A stretch of DNA of 37,728 nt, taken from the NCBI GenBank assembly GCA_009928435.1, contig JAABNQ010000033.1, positions 1 through 37,728 on the forward strand. The letters are read 5' to 3'. The number at the start of each line of letters is the position of its first letter. The first letter of the stretch is position 1. The notes under the pieces were generated by a model, which worked only from the letters and a program-made list of their open reading frames with translations, was not told the DNA's origin and ran no database searches. The translations under genes were made by a program, and so were the position numbers. This DNA is from Bacillus sp. HF117_J1_D (lineage in GTDB: Bacteria > Bacillota > Bacilli > Bacillales > Bacillaceae_C). This document shows, in pieces, positions 1 to 8,192 of the stretch.

Positions 1-104
1 GTTGCCCCGCCATTGCCGCTGGCAATATAACCGACATCGGAGGTGGCTGCGGACACTATTTTCTTTTTGTTTAAAAGTTTTACTATGTTGTTTGTAATAT
101 TCAT
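1..104 (-). CDS. Possible start of an unidentified protein, cut by the left edge
   Basis: Read on the minus strand, an ATG at 104-102 opens a frame that runs off the left edge without a stop. It gives 34 residues that begin MNITNNIVKLLNKKK and continue through a small-residue stretch, ATSDVGYIASGNGGA. I do not recognise the family. The upstream ribosome site is weak (GAAGAATTG). The frame overlaps the degraded DNA-binding fragment just upstream, which stays open in another frame here, so only one of the two readings is likely to be genuine. Confidence 0.3.
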   Translation of the reverse strand, partial: MNITNNIVKLLNKKKIVSAATSDVGYIASGNGGA

Positions 105-116
105 ACAATTCTTCAT

Positions 117-392
117 TTAACCGTATTGCATTTTCCTGAATCCCTTTACCTTCGGTATCGACTTCTTTAAACTATTAGGCAACATTGGCAAAAGTGACAG
201 TAATGCTTTTTTTATTAACCGATCATTATTAAGTTTCAATAAATCAGATTCAATAACTCTCCAACCTTCTTTATCGCTATTTCTATAAGCGTTTGGGAAT
301 TTACCTGACCGTATCCAACGTTTAATAGTTTCTTCGTGTTTACCTAAATTGCCTCCAAACAGAATGTACGCTTCGGGAATGTACGATCTATT
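117..392 (-). pseudogene. Degraded gene with an excisionase/MerR-like helix-turn-helix
   Basis: On the minus strand an open stretch without a start codon encodes a segment containing NLGKHEETIKRWIRSGKFP and then GWRVIESDLL. This is the usual shape of a short winged-helix or excisionase-type DNA-binding domain: a helix-turn-helix with KRWIRSGKFPNA, then a wing. The reading continues convincingly (EGKGIQENAIRLNEELYEYY) only after a change of frame near position 150-155, so at least one frameshift is present. Just upstream, another short frame ends with LLNDLVDYHNNPTDVNISGN at a TGA (407-405). Together these look like remnants of a mobile-element or plasmid gene. The exact family is not identified. 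Confidence 0.45.
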
Positions 393-469
393 TTACTGCA
401 ACGTTCAATTACCGGAAATATTTACATCTGTAGGGTTATTATGGTAGTCAACGAGGTCATTTAGAAGTC

Positions 470-511
470 TAACAAACAAAAAAGTACACCACTATATATA
501 AGTGATGTACT
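470..511 (-). terminator. Rho-independent terminator, minus strand
   Basis: An imperfect inverted repeat has arms at 483-493 and 501-511 (AGTACACCACT against AGTGATGTACT, one mismatch) and a 7-nt AT loop. Read on the minus strand it is followed by CTTTTTTGTTTGTT. It would end transcription from the permease/amidase pair, whose last stop codon lies about 240 bp upstream. Confidence 0.65.
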
Positions 512-590
512 AATTATTTAATATAATGTGTGACATTAAAGACAACCTCTTGATATTACTGTTTTATAACACATTCAATTGCCTTTAATT

Positions 591-740
591 TTACAGAGTA
601 GGGCTGCTTTTTTCGGGAACATCACGGTCGTAATTCAGATCATATTTTTCCAATCTAAGAAGTCGTTGAGTAATAGAGCATACACGCTTAACTTCTGACC
701 ATACATCCCGGATCTTCGGACTGTGGCATTCCGCCCCAGA
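591..740 (-). pseudogene. Short unidentified open stretch, possibly a gene remnant
   Basis: Between the terminator and the amidase gene, one minus-strand frame is open for 49 codons and ends at TAA (593-591) with YDLNYDRDVPEKSSPTL. It contains an amphipathic stretch, RDVWSEVKRVCSITQRLLRLEK. It has no ATG, GTG or TTG with a ribosome site, and it overlaps another short open frame (RSALIWGGMPQSEDPG). Residue composition looks protein-like, but nothing identifies it. It may be the end of a decayed gene. Confidence 0.2.
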
Positions 741-751
741 TTAGAGCACTT

Positions 752-1630
752 CTACCTAAACAGTTCCTTTGGAACCGCCACTCTGACAGTAACAAGCTGG
801 TTCACGATTTGGCTAATCTTCAGATCGCAAAGCATACTCAACAGACGGTATGCCTCCCCAAATTCCAGCGAAATCTCCCGCTGCAAATGATCGACCACGA
901 TTCTGGCCCCACGCCGGATAGCGGCCTCCAAGGTCTCAGCTGATGAAATAAACATAAAGGCATCTTTCGTTTCAACAACCGGGGCGATAAGCTGAGAATC
1001 TTCCTTTTTGGTCACCTTCAGCTTTATCTTTCCACCAATTTCAACTCCGGTCCCATCCATTTCCCCGTCCCCCATGGAGGCGTGCAGATCGCCTAAAGCG
1101 AACAATCCGCCATCTTGGAAAACTGGAAAATAGATTTTGCTTCCAATTCCGATGTCTTTTGTATCCATGTTTCCACCATGGTCGCCAGGCACCGCACAGT
1201 GAACAGAGCCCTCACTTGGAGCAACGCCAATGACTCCAATCATCGGTGTCGCCGGGAAAACCAGCCCATCGCCAAACAAAATCTGTCCGTCTTTTACCGG
1301 AATGATTTTTGTCGTAGATTTATCCACCAAATCACCCAACACGCCGAGCCCATCTGACATCACCATCACGCCGGACTGCTCCAGCTCAATATCCAAAATC
1401 TCAATGGCAAGAACATCCCCAGCTTTCAATTCATTCACATAAAACGGTCCCGTCGCCAGGTTCATAACAGACAAATCAATATCCGGCCGCAATACACTTT
1501 CATCCGTAATCTGTCCGCCGTAGCAATCATGGGTTTCGATTATCACCGTCTCACCAAGCTCAATCGTATGAACCGGTTTCATATTAGCTGAGAAGTGAGT
1601 GATTGTTTTTTCTTTGCGAAAAATGCGCAT
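752..1630 (-). CDS. Acetamidase/formamidase family protein
   Basis: Predicted cytosolic amidase of the FmdA/AmdA family, which hydrolyses formamide, acetamide or related short amides to ammonia and the acid. The 292-residue length fits the short Bacillus members. Family-type segments are visible: THDCYGG at 33-39, PGDHGGNMD at 148-156 and GDLHASMGDGEMDG at 180-193, whose His/Asp/Glu residues fit the metal-dependent site of the family. The ATG lies 8 nt after the stop of the upstream permease gene, so the two form an operon in which the permease probably imports the amide or a precursor. The ribosome site in front of the start is weak, suggesting translational coupling. The true substrate cannot be told from sequence. 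Confidence 0.88.
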   Translation of the reverse strand: MRIFRKEKTITHFSANMKPVHTIELGETVIIETHDCYGGQITDESVLRPDIDLSVMNLATGPFYVNELKAGDVLAIEILDIELEQSGVMVMSDGLGVLGDLVDKSTTKIIPVKDGQILFGDGLVFPATPMIGVIGVAPSEGSVHCAVPGDHGGNMDTKDIGIGSKIYFPVFQDGGLFALGDLHASMGDGEMDGTGVEIGGKIKLKVTKKEDSQLIAPVVETKDAFMFISSAETLEAAIRRGARIVVDHLQREISLEFGEAYRLLSMLCDLKISQIVNQLVTVRVAVPKELFR

Positions 1631-1638
1631 CCGCCTGT

Positions 1639-2856
1639 TTACCAGCCTTTCGGAAGTACGTTAAAGACGCCAAGTAGTGTGTAAACTCCCGCTCCTGTAT
1701 ATAACACAATAATCAATGTTTGAATGACAGGATGTGCCAATTTCCCACAGGTCCACTCCGGCTCCCTTTCATTAATTTTCCGGGATTTATTCAACATCAT
1801 GACTGGCACAATCGCCATCATGATTCCTGCGAAAGCACCCGCGATTGACAAGGCGTCGACGAATCCGACAAATCCACTGTAAGCAAGAAGAAACGGAGGT
1901 ACCGCTACAATTGCTAATGCAATAGCACGATATTTTTTATTTGTTTCTGAAGGAAATTTAAAACGGTCAATAATATTTGTAAAATAGCTTTGTCCCAAAG
2001 CCCAGAAGGATGTCAGCATGGCCAATAATGCAAATCCGTTTGCTGTAAAAAACGCCCAGCTTCCCAACGCATCTGCCCATGCGATTGTAACAACTTCCGT
2101 TACTTTTTCAGGTCCTGTTAATCCCAATGCCGCCATCGGAACCAGTGCCAATAAAACTCCGGTAATCAGCATGCCAATAGAAATTGCTCTTGGCAAGTTC
2201 TTAATATCTTCTTTTGAGTATCCGCGAGATAATTCAGGAACAATGTATTGAGCCAAAAAGGAAAATACAGTCAAACTAAATACCGGAATCGCAAACTTCG
2301 GATTATAAAAAGTAAGATAATCTACTTTCAATCCCGGTCCTATGATGGATGCCACAACTAATAGAACAACCAAAAACAGCATGCCGAACGTAATAAATTT
2401 TTCAGCTACTCCAGCAGCCTTCAATCCAAGCCAAATGACTCCAACCGCTGGGATAAAAAATAAAAAACTCCCCAGCATATTCGGTATACCGAATAACTCT
2501 GCCAAAATTTGACCGCTTCCAGAAGTATAAGCGACCAATGCCCCTAAAGCATTTACAGCCACCGACAAAAAGATAAGCCATGACCCTAAATTTCCAACGT
2601 ATTTTTCAGCCAAACCACTTAGTTGAAGGGTTTTATTCGTCCTAAGCGTCGTTTCTGCTACATATAACATAGAAATCGTTGTAAGCACTCCGGCGACAAC
2701 GACCCAGAATACCAATACAGGCCATCCGGCATTTTTGGCACCATAGGCCAAACTTAAAACTCCCGCTCCAATATTGGCCCCTACAATTAAGGCAATCCCT
2801 TCCAGCAGGGTCAATTTTGTTCGCGTTAAAGCCGAACTTCCATTAGAATCTGACAC
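1639..2856 (-). CDS. Aromatic-type amino acid permease (Trp/Tyr permease or AAAP-like family)
   Basis: Predicted polytopic membrane transporter of about 405 residues with some eleven hydrophobic segments. The N-terminal motif GIALIVGANIGAGVLSLAYG is the glycine-rich first helix typical of the tryptophan/tyrosine permease and AAAP-like families. I place the start at the GTG at 2856 because it follows AAGGAGAGG by 6 nt; a longer frame opening at 2976 would add 40 Phe-rich residues with no ribosome site. It lies 8 nt upstream of the amidase gene and probably supplies it with substrate. The substrate is not decided: the family carries aromatic and other neutral amino acids. The upstream divergent region holds a dispersed structured repeat. 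Confidence 0.85.
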   Translation of the reverse strand: MSDSNGSSALTRTKLTLLEGIALIVGANIGAGVLSLAYGAKNAGWPVLVFWVVVAGVLTTISMLYVAETTLRTNKTLQLSGLAEKYVGNLGSWLIFLSVAVNALGALVAYTSGSGQILAELFGIPNMLGSFLFFIPAVGVIWLGLKAAGVAEKFITFGMLFLVVLLVVASIIGPGLKVDYLTFYNPKFAIPVFSLTVFSFLAQYIVPELSRGYSKEDIKNLPRAISIGMLITGVLLALVPMAALGLTGPEKVTEVVTIAWADALGSWAFFTANGFALLAMLTSFWALGQSYFTNIIDRFKFPSETNKKYRAIALAIVAVPPFLLAYSGFVGFVDALSIAGAFAGIMMAIVPVMMLNKSRKINEREPEWTCGKLAHPVIQTLIIVLYTGAGVYTLLGVFNVLPKGW

Positions 2857-3023
2857 TAATAACCTCTCCTTGTTTCCATGATCAAAAAAAAATACATAAA
2901 AAAAAGTATAACAAAACACAAAAACAGAGACCGTTTTCAATGACTGAAAGAGAATTTTCCATGCCTTAACCAGCATTTTACCCTATGAACCACTATCTTA
3001 TATTTCCTATGTCTATAAAAAAT

Positions 3024-3218
3024 AATCAAATGCGCTTGGCGTATTTGCGCCCAGATTTTATCGAGCTCCGCTCGATAAATTTCCTCTGAAAATCTGTGGC
3101 ATCCGCCGGAGGCTTTGACTTTATTCAGCCGGGGTTTGAACCCCCACTGAATGGAATATCAATATGTATTCATCTCACCACTTACAGAAGTGAGAGACTT
3201 CTGCTGAATGAAGTTAAA
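3024..3218 (+). repeat. Dispersed hairpin-rich repeat, copy 1 (longest)
   Basis: This non-coding stretch recurs in shortened form at 8474-8583 and 28551-28684. It starts with ATCAAATGCG and ends with CTGAATGAAGTTAA. Visible pairings are AAATGCG with CGTATTT (one G-T pair), CAGATTTT with AAAATCTG enclosing a perfect ATCGAGC/GCTCGAT hairpin, ATTCAG/CTGAAT enclosing GGGGTT/AACCCC, CTCAC/GTGAG, and ACTTC/GAAGT near the end. The first hairpin keeps its arms in all three copies while the loop varies, which suggests that structure is conserved. It sits between the divergent permease and TetR genes. I cannot tell whether it is a miniature transposon, a mobile RNA remnant or something else. Confidence 0.7.
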
Positions 3219-3240
3219 TCTCTATATCCATTTACCCCCC

Positions 3241-3269
3241 TTGATTTTCGGTCAAAACTAATATATTCT
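3241..3269 (+). promoter_or_regulatory. Sigma-A-like promoter of the tetR-hydantoinase operon
   Basis: TTGATT (3241-3246) and TATTCT (3264-3269) are separated by 17 nt, giving a reasonable housekeeping promoter. The predicted transcription start, around 3276, falls inside the palindrome at 3272-3289. Confidence 0.6.
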
Positions 3270-3271
3270 TA

Positions 3272-3289
3272 ACCTAACATTTGTTAGGT
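3272..3289 (+). promoter_or_regulatory. Palindromic operator, probably for the adjacent TetR regulator
   Basis: ACCTAACA-TT-TGTTAGGT is a perfect inverted repeat with 8-bp arms and a 2-nt centre. It directly follows the -10 box and runs into the ribosome site (AGGTGGTG) of the regulator gene. Position and symmetry fit an operator through which the TetR protein represses its own operon; the repressor-operator pairing is an inference from adjacency. Confidence 0.65.
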
Positions 3290-3299
3290 GGTGAATTTT

Positions 3300-3881
3300 T
3301 TGACAAAAGAAAAAATTTTGCAAGCCGCCATCAACCAGTATTCTCTTTATAGTTATCACGGAGCAACGATGCGGAATATTGCCCAAGAAGTCGGTATCAA
3401 GCCTGCTTCCATCTACTTTTTTTATAAAAATAAAGAGTCGCTGTTTCTGGACGCCTTCCAAAAGCTGCTGAAAGATCATCTCAACCAAATGAAGCAAATC
3501 CTGGAAGATGTTCATGATGAGCCGATTCTTTCTATATTTGAAGCCCTTCTGAAAGGAACAGTTGACTATCATAAAAAACATGAGGCAGAGACGAATGTCT
3601 ATATCTCTTTAGTCACTTCACCACCTAAAGAGATTCATCAAACTTTACTGGAACACATTCAAACATTCGACAAATGGATGACCGACTCATTATTGGAATT
3701 AATCCGCCGCGACAAACCGGAGATTGATGAGGCCCATTCCCAAAAATTAATTAAACAATTTTCAGTAATATTAGATGGGGTTTTTTGGGAAATCAAACTA
3801 TATAACGACCAGGAATTGAAGCAACAAATAGACGAGGCACTGTACATCATGAGAGTTTTAATGGGAGGAAATGAAAAATGA
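3300..3881 (+). CDS. TetR/AcrR family transcriptional regulator
   Basis: Predicted one-component repressor. The N-terminal helix-turn-helix reads ATMRNIAQEVGIKPASIYFFY followed by KNKESLF, the standard TetR signature; the rest is a variable helical ligand-binding domain. I favour the TTG at 3300, seven nt after AGGTGGTG, giving MTKEKILQAAI, the usual TetR opening; a GTG at 3288 would add four residues but lies inside the palindrome and ribosome site. The stop overlaps the permease start by 4 nt (ATGA), so the regulator is the first gene of the operon it probably controls. The inducer may be the permease substrate or a hydantoin-like intermediate (inference). Confidence 0.9.
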   Translation: MTKEKILQAAINQYSLYSYHGATMRNIAQEVGIKPASIYFFYKNKESLFLDAFQKLLKDHLNQMKQILEDVHDEPILSIFEALLKGTVDYHKKHEAETNVYISLVTSPPKEIHQTLLEHIQTFDKWMTDSLLELIRRDKPEIDEAHSQKLIKQFSVILDGVFWEIKLYNDQELKQQIDEALYIMRVLMGGNEK

Positions 3882-5149
3882 CGAACGATTATGCAAGAGA
3901 AGTCGTCCCTATGAGCGAAAGAAAGGCCTGGTTTTCAATCAGCCTCGTCTGGATCGCGGTAGGAATAGATTTATCAGCCATGCTTTTCGGGGCTGAATTG
4001 GGAAAAGGTATGGCGTTTAATGATGCTTTATGGGCCGTCATCATCGGCTCTGCCATTTTGGGCGTACTGGCGGCATTCTGCGCCTATGTTGGTGCTGTAA
4101 CAGGACTATCAACATCCATGATTTCAAGATTTACTTTCGGAATTTCGGGAGCGAAGCTCGTATCCCTTTTCATTGCCGTCTCTTTAATCGGTTGGTTCGG
4201 TGTTCAAGCGGGATTCTTTGCCGAAAATGCTTATGCCGCGATTGACGGAGCATTAGGTTTGCAGCTTCCCGTTCCTTTACTGGCCGCAATCGGCGGCATT
4301 CTGATGATGACAACTGCGGTCATCGGTTATAAAGCCATTGAAAAATTAAGTTCTTGGTCTGTTCCACTGCTTCTCATTCTTGTCATTTTAGCGGTTGGAC
4401 TGGCGCTCAGCAAATATGGTACAAGCGCTTTGCATACACCAGTCGACAATGCCTTTACTTTCGGTATGGCTGTCTCCCTTGTTATTAGCATTTTCGTTGT
4501 GGGAGCAACGATTTCACCCGACATTTCCAGATGGGCGCGTACGAAAAAAGATGCCGTTCTTGCTTCTTTCTTCGGATTTTTCTTTGGAAACAGCTTCATG
4601 ATTATCATTGCGATGATTTTATCCCGCCTAATGGATGAAAGCAGTCTGACAACAATCATGATCACAGTTGGATTGGGGATTCCAGGAATTTTAGTTCTCA
4701 TTTTGGCCCAGTGGACAACAAACACAAGCAACGCATACTCTTCCGGGCTGAGTCTTTCTGTTATTTTTACGAAAAAAAGCAAAGTATTTCTAACTCTCGT
4801 TGCCGGGATTATCGGAACATTGCTTGCTGTACTCGGCATTTATGATTATTTCATCAATTTCTTAACAATCATGACAATGTTTATCGCGCCAATCGGCGGT
4901 GTATATACGGCTGCTTATTATGTAGGAGGCTTGAAGCTTTTTAACGAAGACAATGATCAAGCATTCAAATGGCTTGCACTGACAGCGTGGGCGCTCGGAA
5001 CCTTCATGAGTTGGTTGACAATGGAAGGACCGATCGGTCTTGAGCTGTTTACATTGACCACCATTTCGTCTCTGGACAGCTTCCTCATTGCTTTCATATT
5101 CCAGGCATTATTCATTGCTTTATTCAAGAAAAGGAGCGTAATTCAATGA
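3878..5149 (+). CDS. NCS1-type purine/cytosine permease (CodB-like)
   Basis: Predicted 423-residue membrane transporter with about twelve hydrophobic helices, matching the length of CodB-like NCS1 symporters for nucleobases, allantoin or hydantoins. The N-terminal helix WIAVGIDLSAMLFGAELGKG and the segment ISRFTFGISGAKL are typical of the family. A GGGAGGA ribosome site precedes the ATG. The gene overlaps both neighbours by 4 nt (ATGA), so it is translationally coupled to the regulator and to the DUF917 gene. Linkage to a hydantoinase makes a five-membered cyclic ureide or a thio analogue the likeliest cargo (inference from context; NCS1 includes the hydantoin carrier Mhp1). Confidence 0.88.
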   Translation: MTNDYAREVVPMSERKAWFSISLVWIAVGIDLSAMLFGAELGKGMAFNDALWAVIIGSAILGVLAAFCAYVGAVTGLSTSMISRFTFGISGAKLVSLFIAVSLIGWFGVQAGFFAENAYAAIDGALGLQLPVPLLAAIGGILMMTTAVIGYKAIEKLSSWSVPLLLILVILAVGLALSKYGTSALHTPVDNAFTFGMAVSLVISIFVVGATISPDISRWARTKKDAVLASFFGFFFGNSFMIIIAMILSRLMDESSLTTIMITVGLGIPGILVLILAQWTTNTSNAYSSGLSLSVIFTKKSKVFLTLVAGIIGTLLAVLGIYDYFINFLTIMTMFIAPIGGVYTAAYYVGGLKLFNEDNDQAFKWLALTAWALGTFMSWLTMEGPIGLELFTLTTISSLDSFLIAFIFQALFIALFKKRSVIQ

Positions 5150-6243
5150 GATGGTTAACAGAAGAAGATATTGAACATATTGCGGTCGGGGCGACCGTTC
5201 TTGGAACGGGCGGCGGCGGCGATCCTTATATCGGAAAAATGATGGCACTCTCCGCCATTAAAAAATATGGGCCGGTCCAGGTAATTACGCTTGATGAACT
5301 CACCGACGACCAATGGGTACTCCCAGCATCAGGTATGGGTTCACCGAGCGTGCTTGTAGAAAAAATCCCTTCATTTGAGCAATTGGAGGCACCGCTGAAA
5401 GCTTTCGAAAATGCGTGCGGCAGGAAAACAGATGTCGTTATGCCGATTGAGATCGGAGGCGTGAACTCGCTCATCCCAGTGGCAGTCGCTGCTATGAATA
5501 ACATTCCCATTTTGGACGGTGATGCAATGGGACGTGCATTCCCTGAAGCGCAGATGGTCACCTTCCATTTGGATGGCCTGAAACCGGAGCTCGTCACCAT
5601 TGGCGATGAACAGGGAAATGTCGTGACAATCCAACCTGCTGACGGATACTGGAGTGAAAAATTGTCACGAAATGTAACCATTTCAATGGGGGGATCCTCC
5701 ATTGTATGTGACTATGGAATCACCGGAAAACAAGCAAAGGAAAGTGTCATTCCAGGAACCCTGTCATTGGCTCAGGAAATTGGAGCTTTATTAAAAGAAC
5801 AGCGGCAAGCTGAGGTTCATCCCATCACACAAATGGTCAAAAAACTGAACGGCTATCTTCTTTTTAAAGGAAAAGCGATGCTCATCCAAAGAAAGATCGA
5901 GGGCGGTTTTACAAGAGGAGAAGCAAACTTTGATGGAATCGACTTTTTCCAAGGAAAGGGCTGTAAGCTGCACTTCCAAAACGAGCACCTGCTCGCAGAA
6001 GTCGAAGGAAAACCTGTTGCCATGGCACCGGATCTAATTGCAGTATTGGATGAAGAAACAGGGATGCCGATTACAACAGAAGGTTTAAAATATGGAGCTA
6101 GAGTCGCGATTGTTGCCTTTCCTGCAAACGAAAAGTGGCGAACAGACATCGGCATCAAAACGGCGGGACCTCGCTATTTCAAATATCCATATGATTATAT
6201 TCCGTTGGAAACATTAGTAAAGGAGCAGCGTGCAAATGATTAG
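5146..6243 (+). CDS. DUF917 family protein
   Basis: A 365-residue protein of the DUF917 family, commonly encoded beside hydantoinase/oxoprolinase genes. The N-terminus is typical: DIEHIAVGATVLGTGGGGDPYIG near residues 8-30 with a Gly-rich turn, followed by PIEIGGVNS and PILDGDAMGRAFPE (around 109-130). The family has been linked to desulfuration of S-methyl-thiohydantoins in thiohistidine breakdown; that link is from memory and may not hold for this member. Ribosome site AAAGGAG; the ATG overlaps the permease stop by 4 nt. It probably acts with the following ATPase-type hydantoinase, as substrate-modifying enzyme or as partner subunit. Confidence 0.85.
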   Translation: MRWLTEEDIEHIAVGATVLGTGGGGDPYIGKMMALSAIKKYGPVQVITLDELTDDQWVLPASGMGSPSVLVEKIPSFEQLEAPLKAFENACGRKTDVVMPIEIGGVNSLIPVAVAAMNNIPILDGDAMGRAFPEAQMVTFHLDGLKPELVTIGDEQGNVVTIQPADGYWSEKLSRNVTISMGGSSIVCDYGITGKQAKESVIPGTLSLAQEIGALLKEQRQAEVHPITQMVKKLNGYLLFKGKAMLIQRKIEGGFTRGEANFDGIDFFQGKGCKLHFQNEHLLAEVEGKPVAMAPDLIAVLDEETGMPITTEGLKYGARVAIVAFPANEKWRTDIGIKTAGPRYFKYPYDYIPLETLVKEQRAND

Positions 6244-7780
6244 ACTTGGAATTGATGTAGGCGGAACAAATACAGACGGCGTTATTCTTGATCATGACAA
6301 TCAAGTCATCGGAAGCACGAAATCGGCGACTACGAAAGATGTATTTACAGGGATCCAGCAAACAATTAAAAAATTGCTCGCAGAAACAAACGTTAATGTG
6401 GCAGATATTCAAGTTGCAACACTGGGTACGACGCACTGTACAAATGCGATCGTTGAGCGAAAATCATTGGACAAGGTTGGAATCGTCCGTATCTGCCTAC
6501 CTTCAGGATCAACCGTGCCCCCCATGTTAGGCTGGCCAGAGGATCTTGTAGCAATAGTTCAAGCAGAGACCGTCTTGATCCACGGCGGTTATGAATATAA
6601 CGGAGCTCCCATTGCCGATTTGGATTATACAGAATTGAAGGAAACTGCGGAACGGTTCCGTGGAAAAGTGGACTCTATCGCAATTTCAGGCGTCTTTTCT
6701 CCTGTTTTAAGCGATCAGGAAAAAGAAGTAGCGGCCTTCTTTGAAAAAGAACTTCCTGGAATTCCAGTGTCTCTATCAAGTGAAATTGGAACAATCGGCT
6801 TGATTGAACGTGAAAATGCGACCATTTTAAACGCTGCCTTAATGACCGTGATCAACCGGGTAGCCCAGGATTTCGAACGTGCCCTGAAAGATGAAGGAAT
6901 CAACGCGCACATCTACCTCGGACAAAATGACGGAACCTTGATGACAAACAGCTACGCTCAGAAATATCCTATCTATACAATTGCATGCGGACCGACTAAC
7001 TCTATCCGCGGAGCGGCGCACTTATCTCAAGAACCTGATGCCATTGTTGTAGATATCGGCGGAACGACGACAGATATCGGCGTGCTGGCCAACAGCTTCC
7101 CTAGACAGACATCTATCGCTGTTGAAGTCGGCGGCGTTCGTACAAACTACCGCATGCCAGACATCTACTCTATCGGTTTTGGTGGGGGAACGCGGGTATA
7201 TTTAGATGAGGATTCATGGAAAATCGGTCCGGAAAGCGTTGGATACCAGCTCACAGAGAAGGCGATTGTTTTCGGAGGAGAAGAATTGACCGCTACAGAC
7301 GTGGCCATTGGTGCGGGATTCATGGAAATCGAAAGCACTGATCCAACTAGATTGAATGAAATTCCATGTTCAGATATCTACCGCGCCTTCATTACAATGG
7401 TCGAAAATGCCATTGATCGCATGAAAACCAGTGCAGAAGATTTGCCCGTCGTCCTCGTCGGCGGAGGTGCTGCGTTAATGCCAGAATCACTGAAAGGCGC
7501 CAGCAGCGTTATCCGTCCGGAGCACGCTTCTGTGGCCAATGCCATTGGAGCTGCACTTGGAGACATAAGCGGAACCGTCGAACGAATTTATTCTTTAGAA
7601 GAGCATGACTACCAAAAAGTAATACAAGAAGCACGAAGCGAAGCCATCCAAGAGGCCATCGATGCAGGAGCCAATCCTGAAAAAGTGGATATTATCCAAT
7701 TAGAAGACTTCCCATTGGCCTACATGCCAGGAAATGCCATTTTAGTAAGAGTCAAAGCTGCAGGACCATTAGCTTTATAA
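6236..7780 (+). CDS. Hydantoinase/oxoprolinase family protein (HyuA-like ATP-dependent)
   Basis: A 514-residue member of the ATP-using hydantoinase/5-oxoprolinase family, which opens cyclic amide rings with ATP. The sugar-kinase-like ATPase core shows GIDVGGTNTDG near residue 5 (phosphate-1 loop), VDIGGTTTDIGVL near 280 (phosphate-2 loop) and VLVGGGAALMPES near 407 (adenosine motif). It has only the HyuA part, with no HyuB-like C-terminal half, typical of the form paired with DUF917. I choose ATG 6236 (10 nt after AGGAG) over GTG 6230; it overlaps the DUF917 stop by 8 nt. Last gene of the operon, followed by a strong terminator. Confidence 0.9.
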   Translation: MIRLGIDVGGTNTDGVILDHDNQVIGSTKSATTKDVFTGIQQTIKKLLAETNVNVADIQVATLGTTHCTNAIVERKSLDKVGIVRICLPSGSTVPPMLGWPEDLVAIVQAETVLIHGGYEYNGAPIADLDYTELKETAERFRGKVDSIAISGVFSPVLSDQEKEVAAFFEKELPGIPVSLSSEIGTIGLIERENATILNAALMTVINRVAQDFERALKDEGINAHIYLGQNDGTLMTNSYAQKYPIYTIACGPTNSIRGAAHLSQEPDAIVVDIGGTTTDIGVLANSFPRQTSIAVEVGGVRTNYRMPDIYSIGFGGGTRVYLDEDSWKIGPESVGYQLTEKAIVFGGEELTATDVAIGAGFMEIESTDPTRLNEIPCSDIYRAFITMVENAIDRMKTSAEDLPVVLVGGGAALMPESLKGASSVIRPEHASVANAIGAALGDISGTVERIYSLEEHDYQKVIQEARSEAIQEAIDAGANPEKVDIIQLEDFPLAYMPGNAILVRVKAAGPLAL

Positions 7781-7782
7781 GG

Positions 7783-7811
7783 AAAGTGCCGGCGTGAGCC
7801 GGCACTTTTTT
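7783..7811 (+). terminator. Strong rho-independent terminator of the hydantoinase operon
   Basis: AAAGTGCCGGC (7783-7793) and GCCGGCACTTT (7798-7808) form a perfect 11-bp stem with a GTGA loop, followed by T residues. It starts three nt after the hydantoinase stop codon. Confidence 0.93.
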
Positions 7812-7818
7812 AGATGAG

Positions 7819-8192
7819 TGGACCAGGAATTTAGCTGTCTGGATATTATTTCTGGCCATGTGGATAGTATATTGCTTTTCCTGGACAGTAATTTGTTATT
7901 TTGGATAGTATTTCGGGTTGATGGACAGTAATTTCGCTATCCGGATAGTATTTGCTTTTCACGGACAGTATTCTGATTATCTGGACAGTATTTTCGTTTC
8001 CCGGATAGTATTCTTGATATCTGGATAGTATATTTCGTTCCACGGACAGTATTCGTGATATCTGGACAGTATTTTCGTTCCTCGGACAGTATTCATGATT
8101 ATCTGGATAGTATTTTCGTTCCTCGGACAGTATTCTTGATTATGCGGACAGTATTCTTGATTATACGGACAGTATTTTTTCCCCGGACAGTA
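7819..8192 (+). repeat. 20-21 bp periodic GGMYAGTA array, array 1
   Basis: Seventeen copies of GGACAGTA or GGATAGTA begin at 7862, 7883, 7903, 7923, 7943, 7963, 7983, 8003, 8023, 8044, 8064, 8084, 8105, 8125, 8146, 8167 and 8185, with two decayed units before them. Spacing is 20 or 21 bp, except 18 at the end. Spacers alternate between a TTTTCGTTYC type and a TTCTTGATAT type in the middle, so part of the array is really a ~41-bp dimer. The core is the reverse complement of TACTGTCC/TACTATCC found in the other two arrays. The array lies between the convergent hydantoinase operon and yjiH-like gene. Function unknown. Confidence 0.9.

Noticed and set aside
2857-2976. A 40-residue N-terminal extension of the amino acid permease (Phe-rich)
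   Set aside because: The ribosome site AAGGAGAGG lies inside this stretch, directly before GTG 2856, so the extension is upstream leader.
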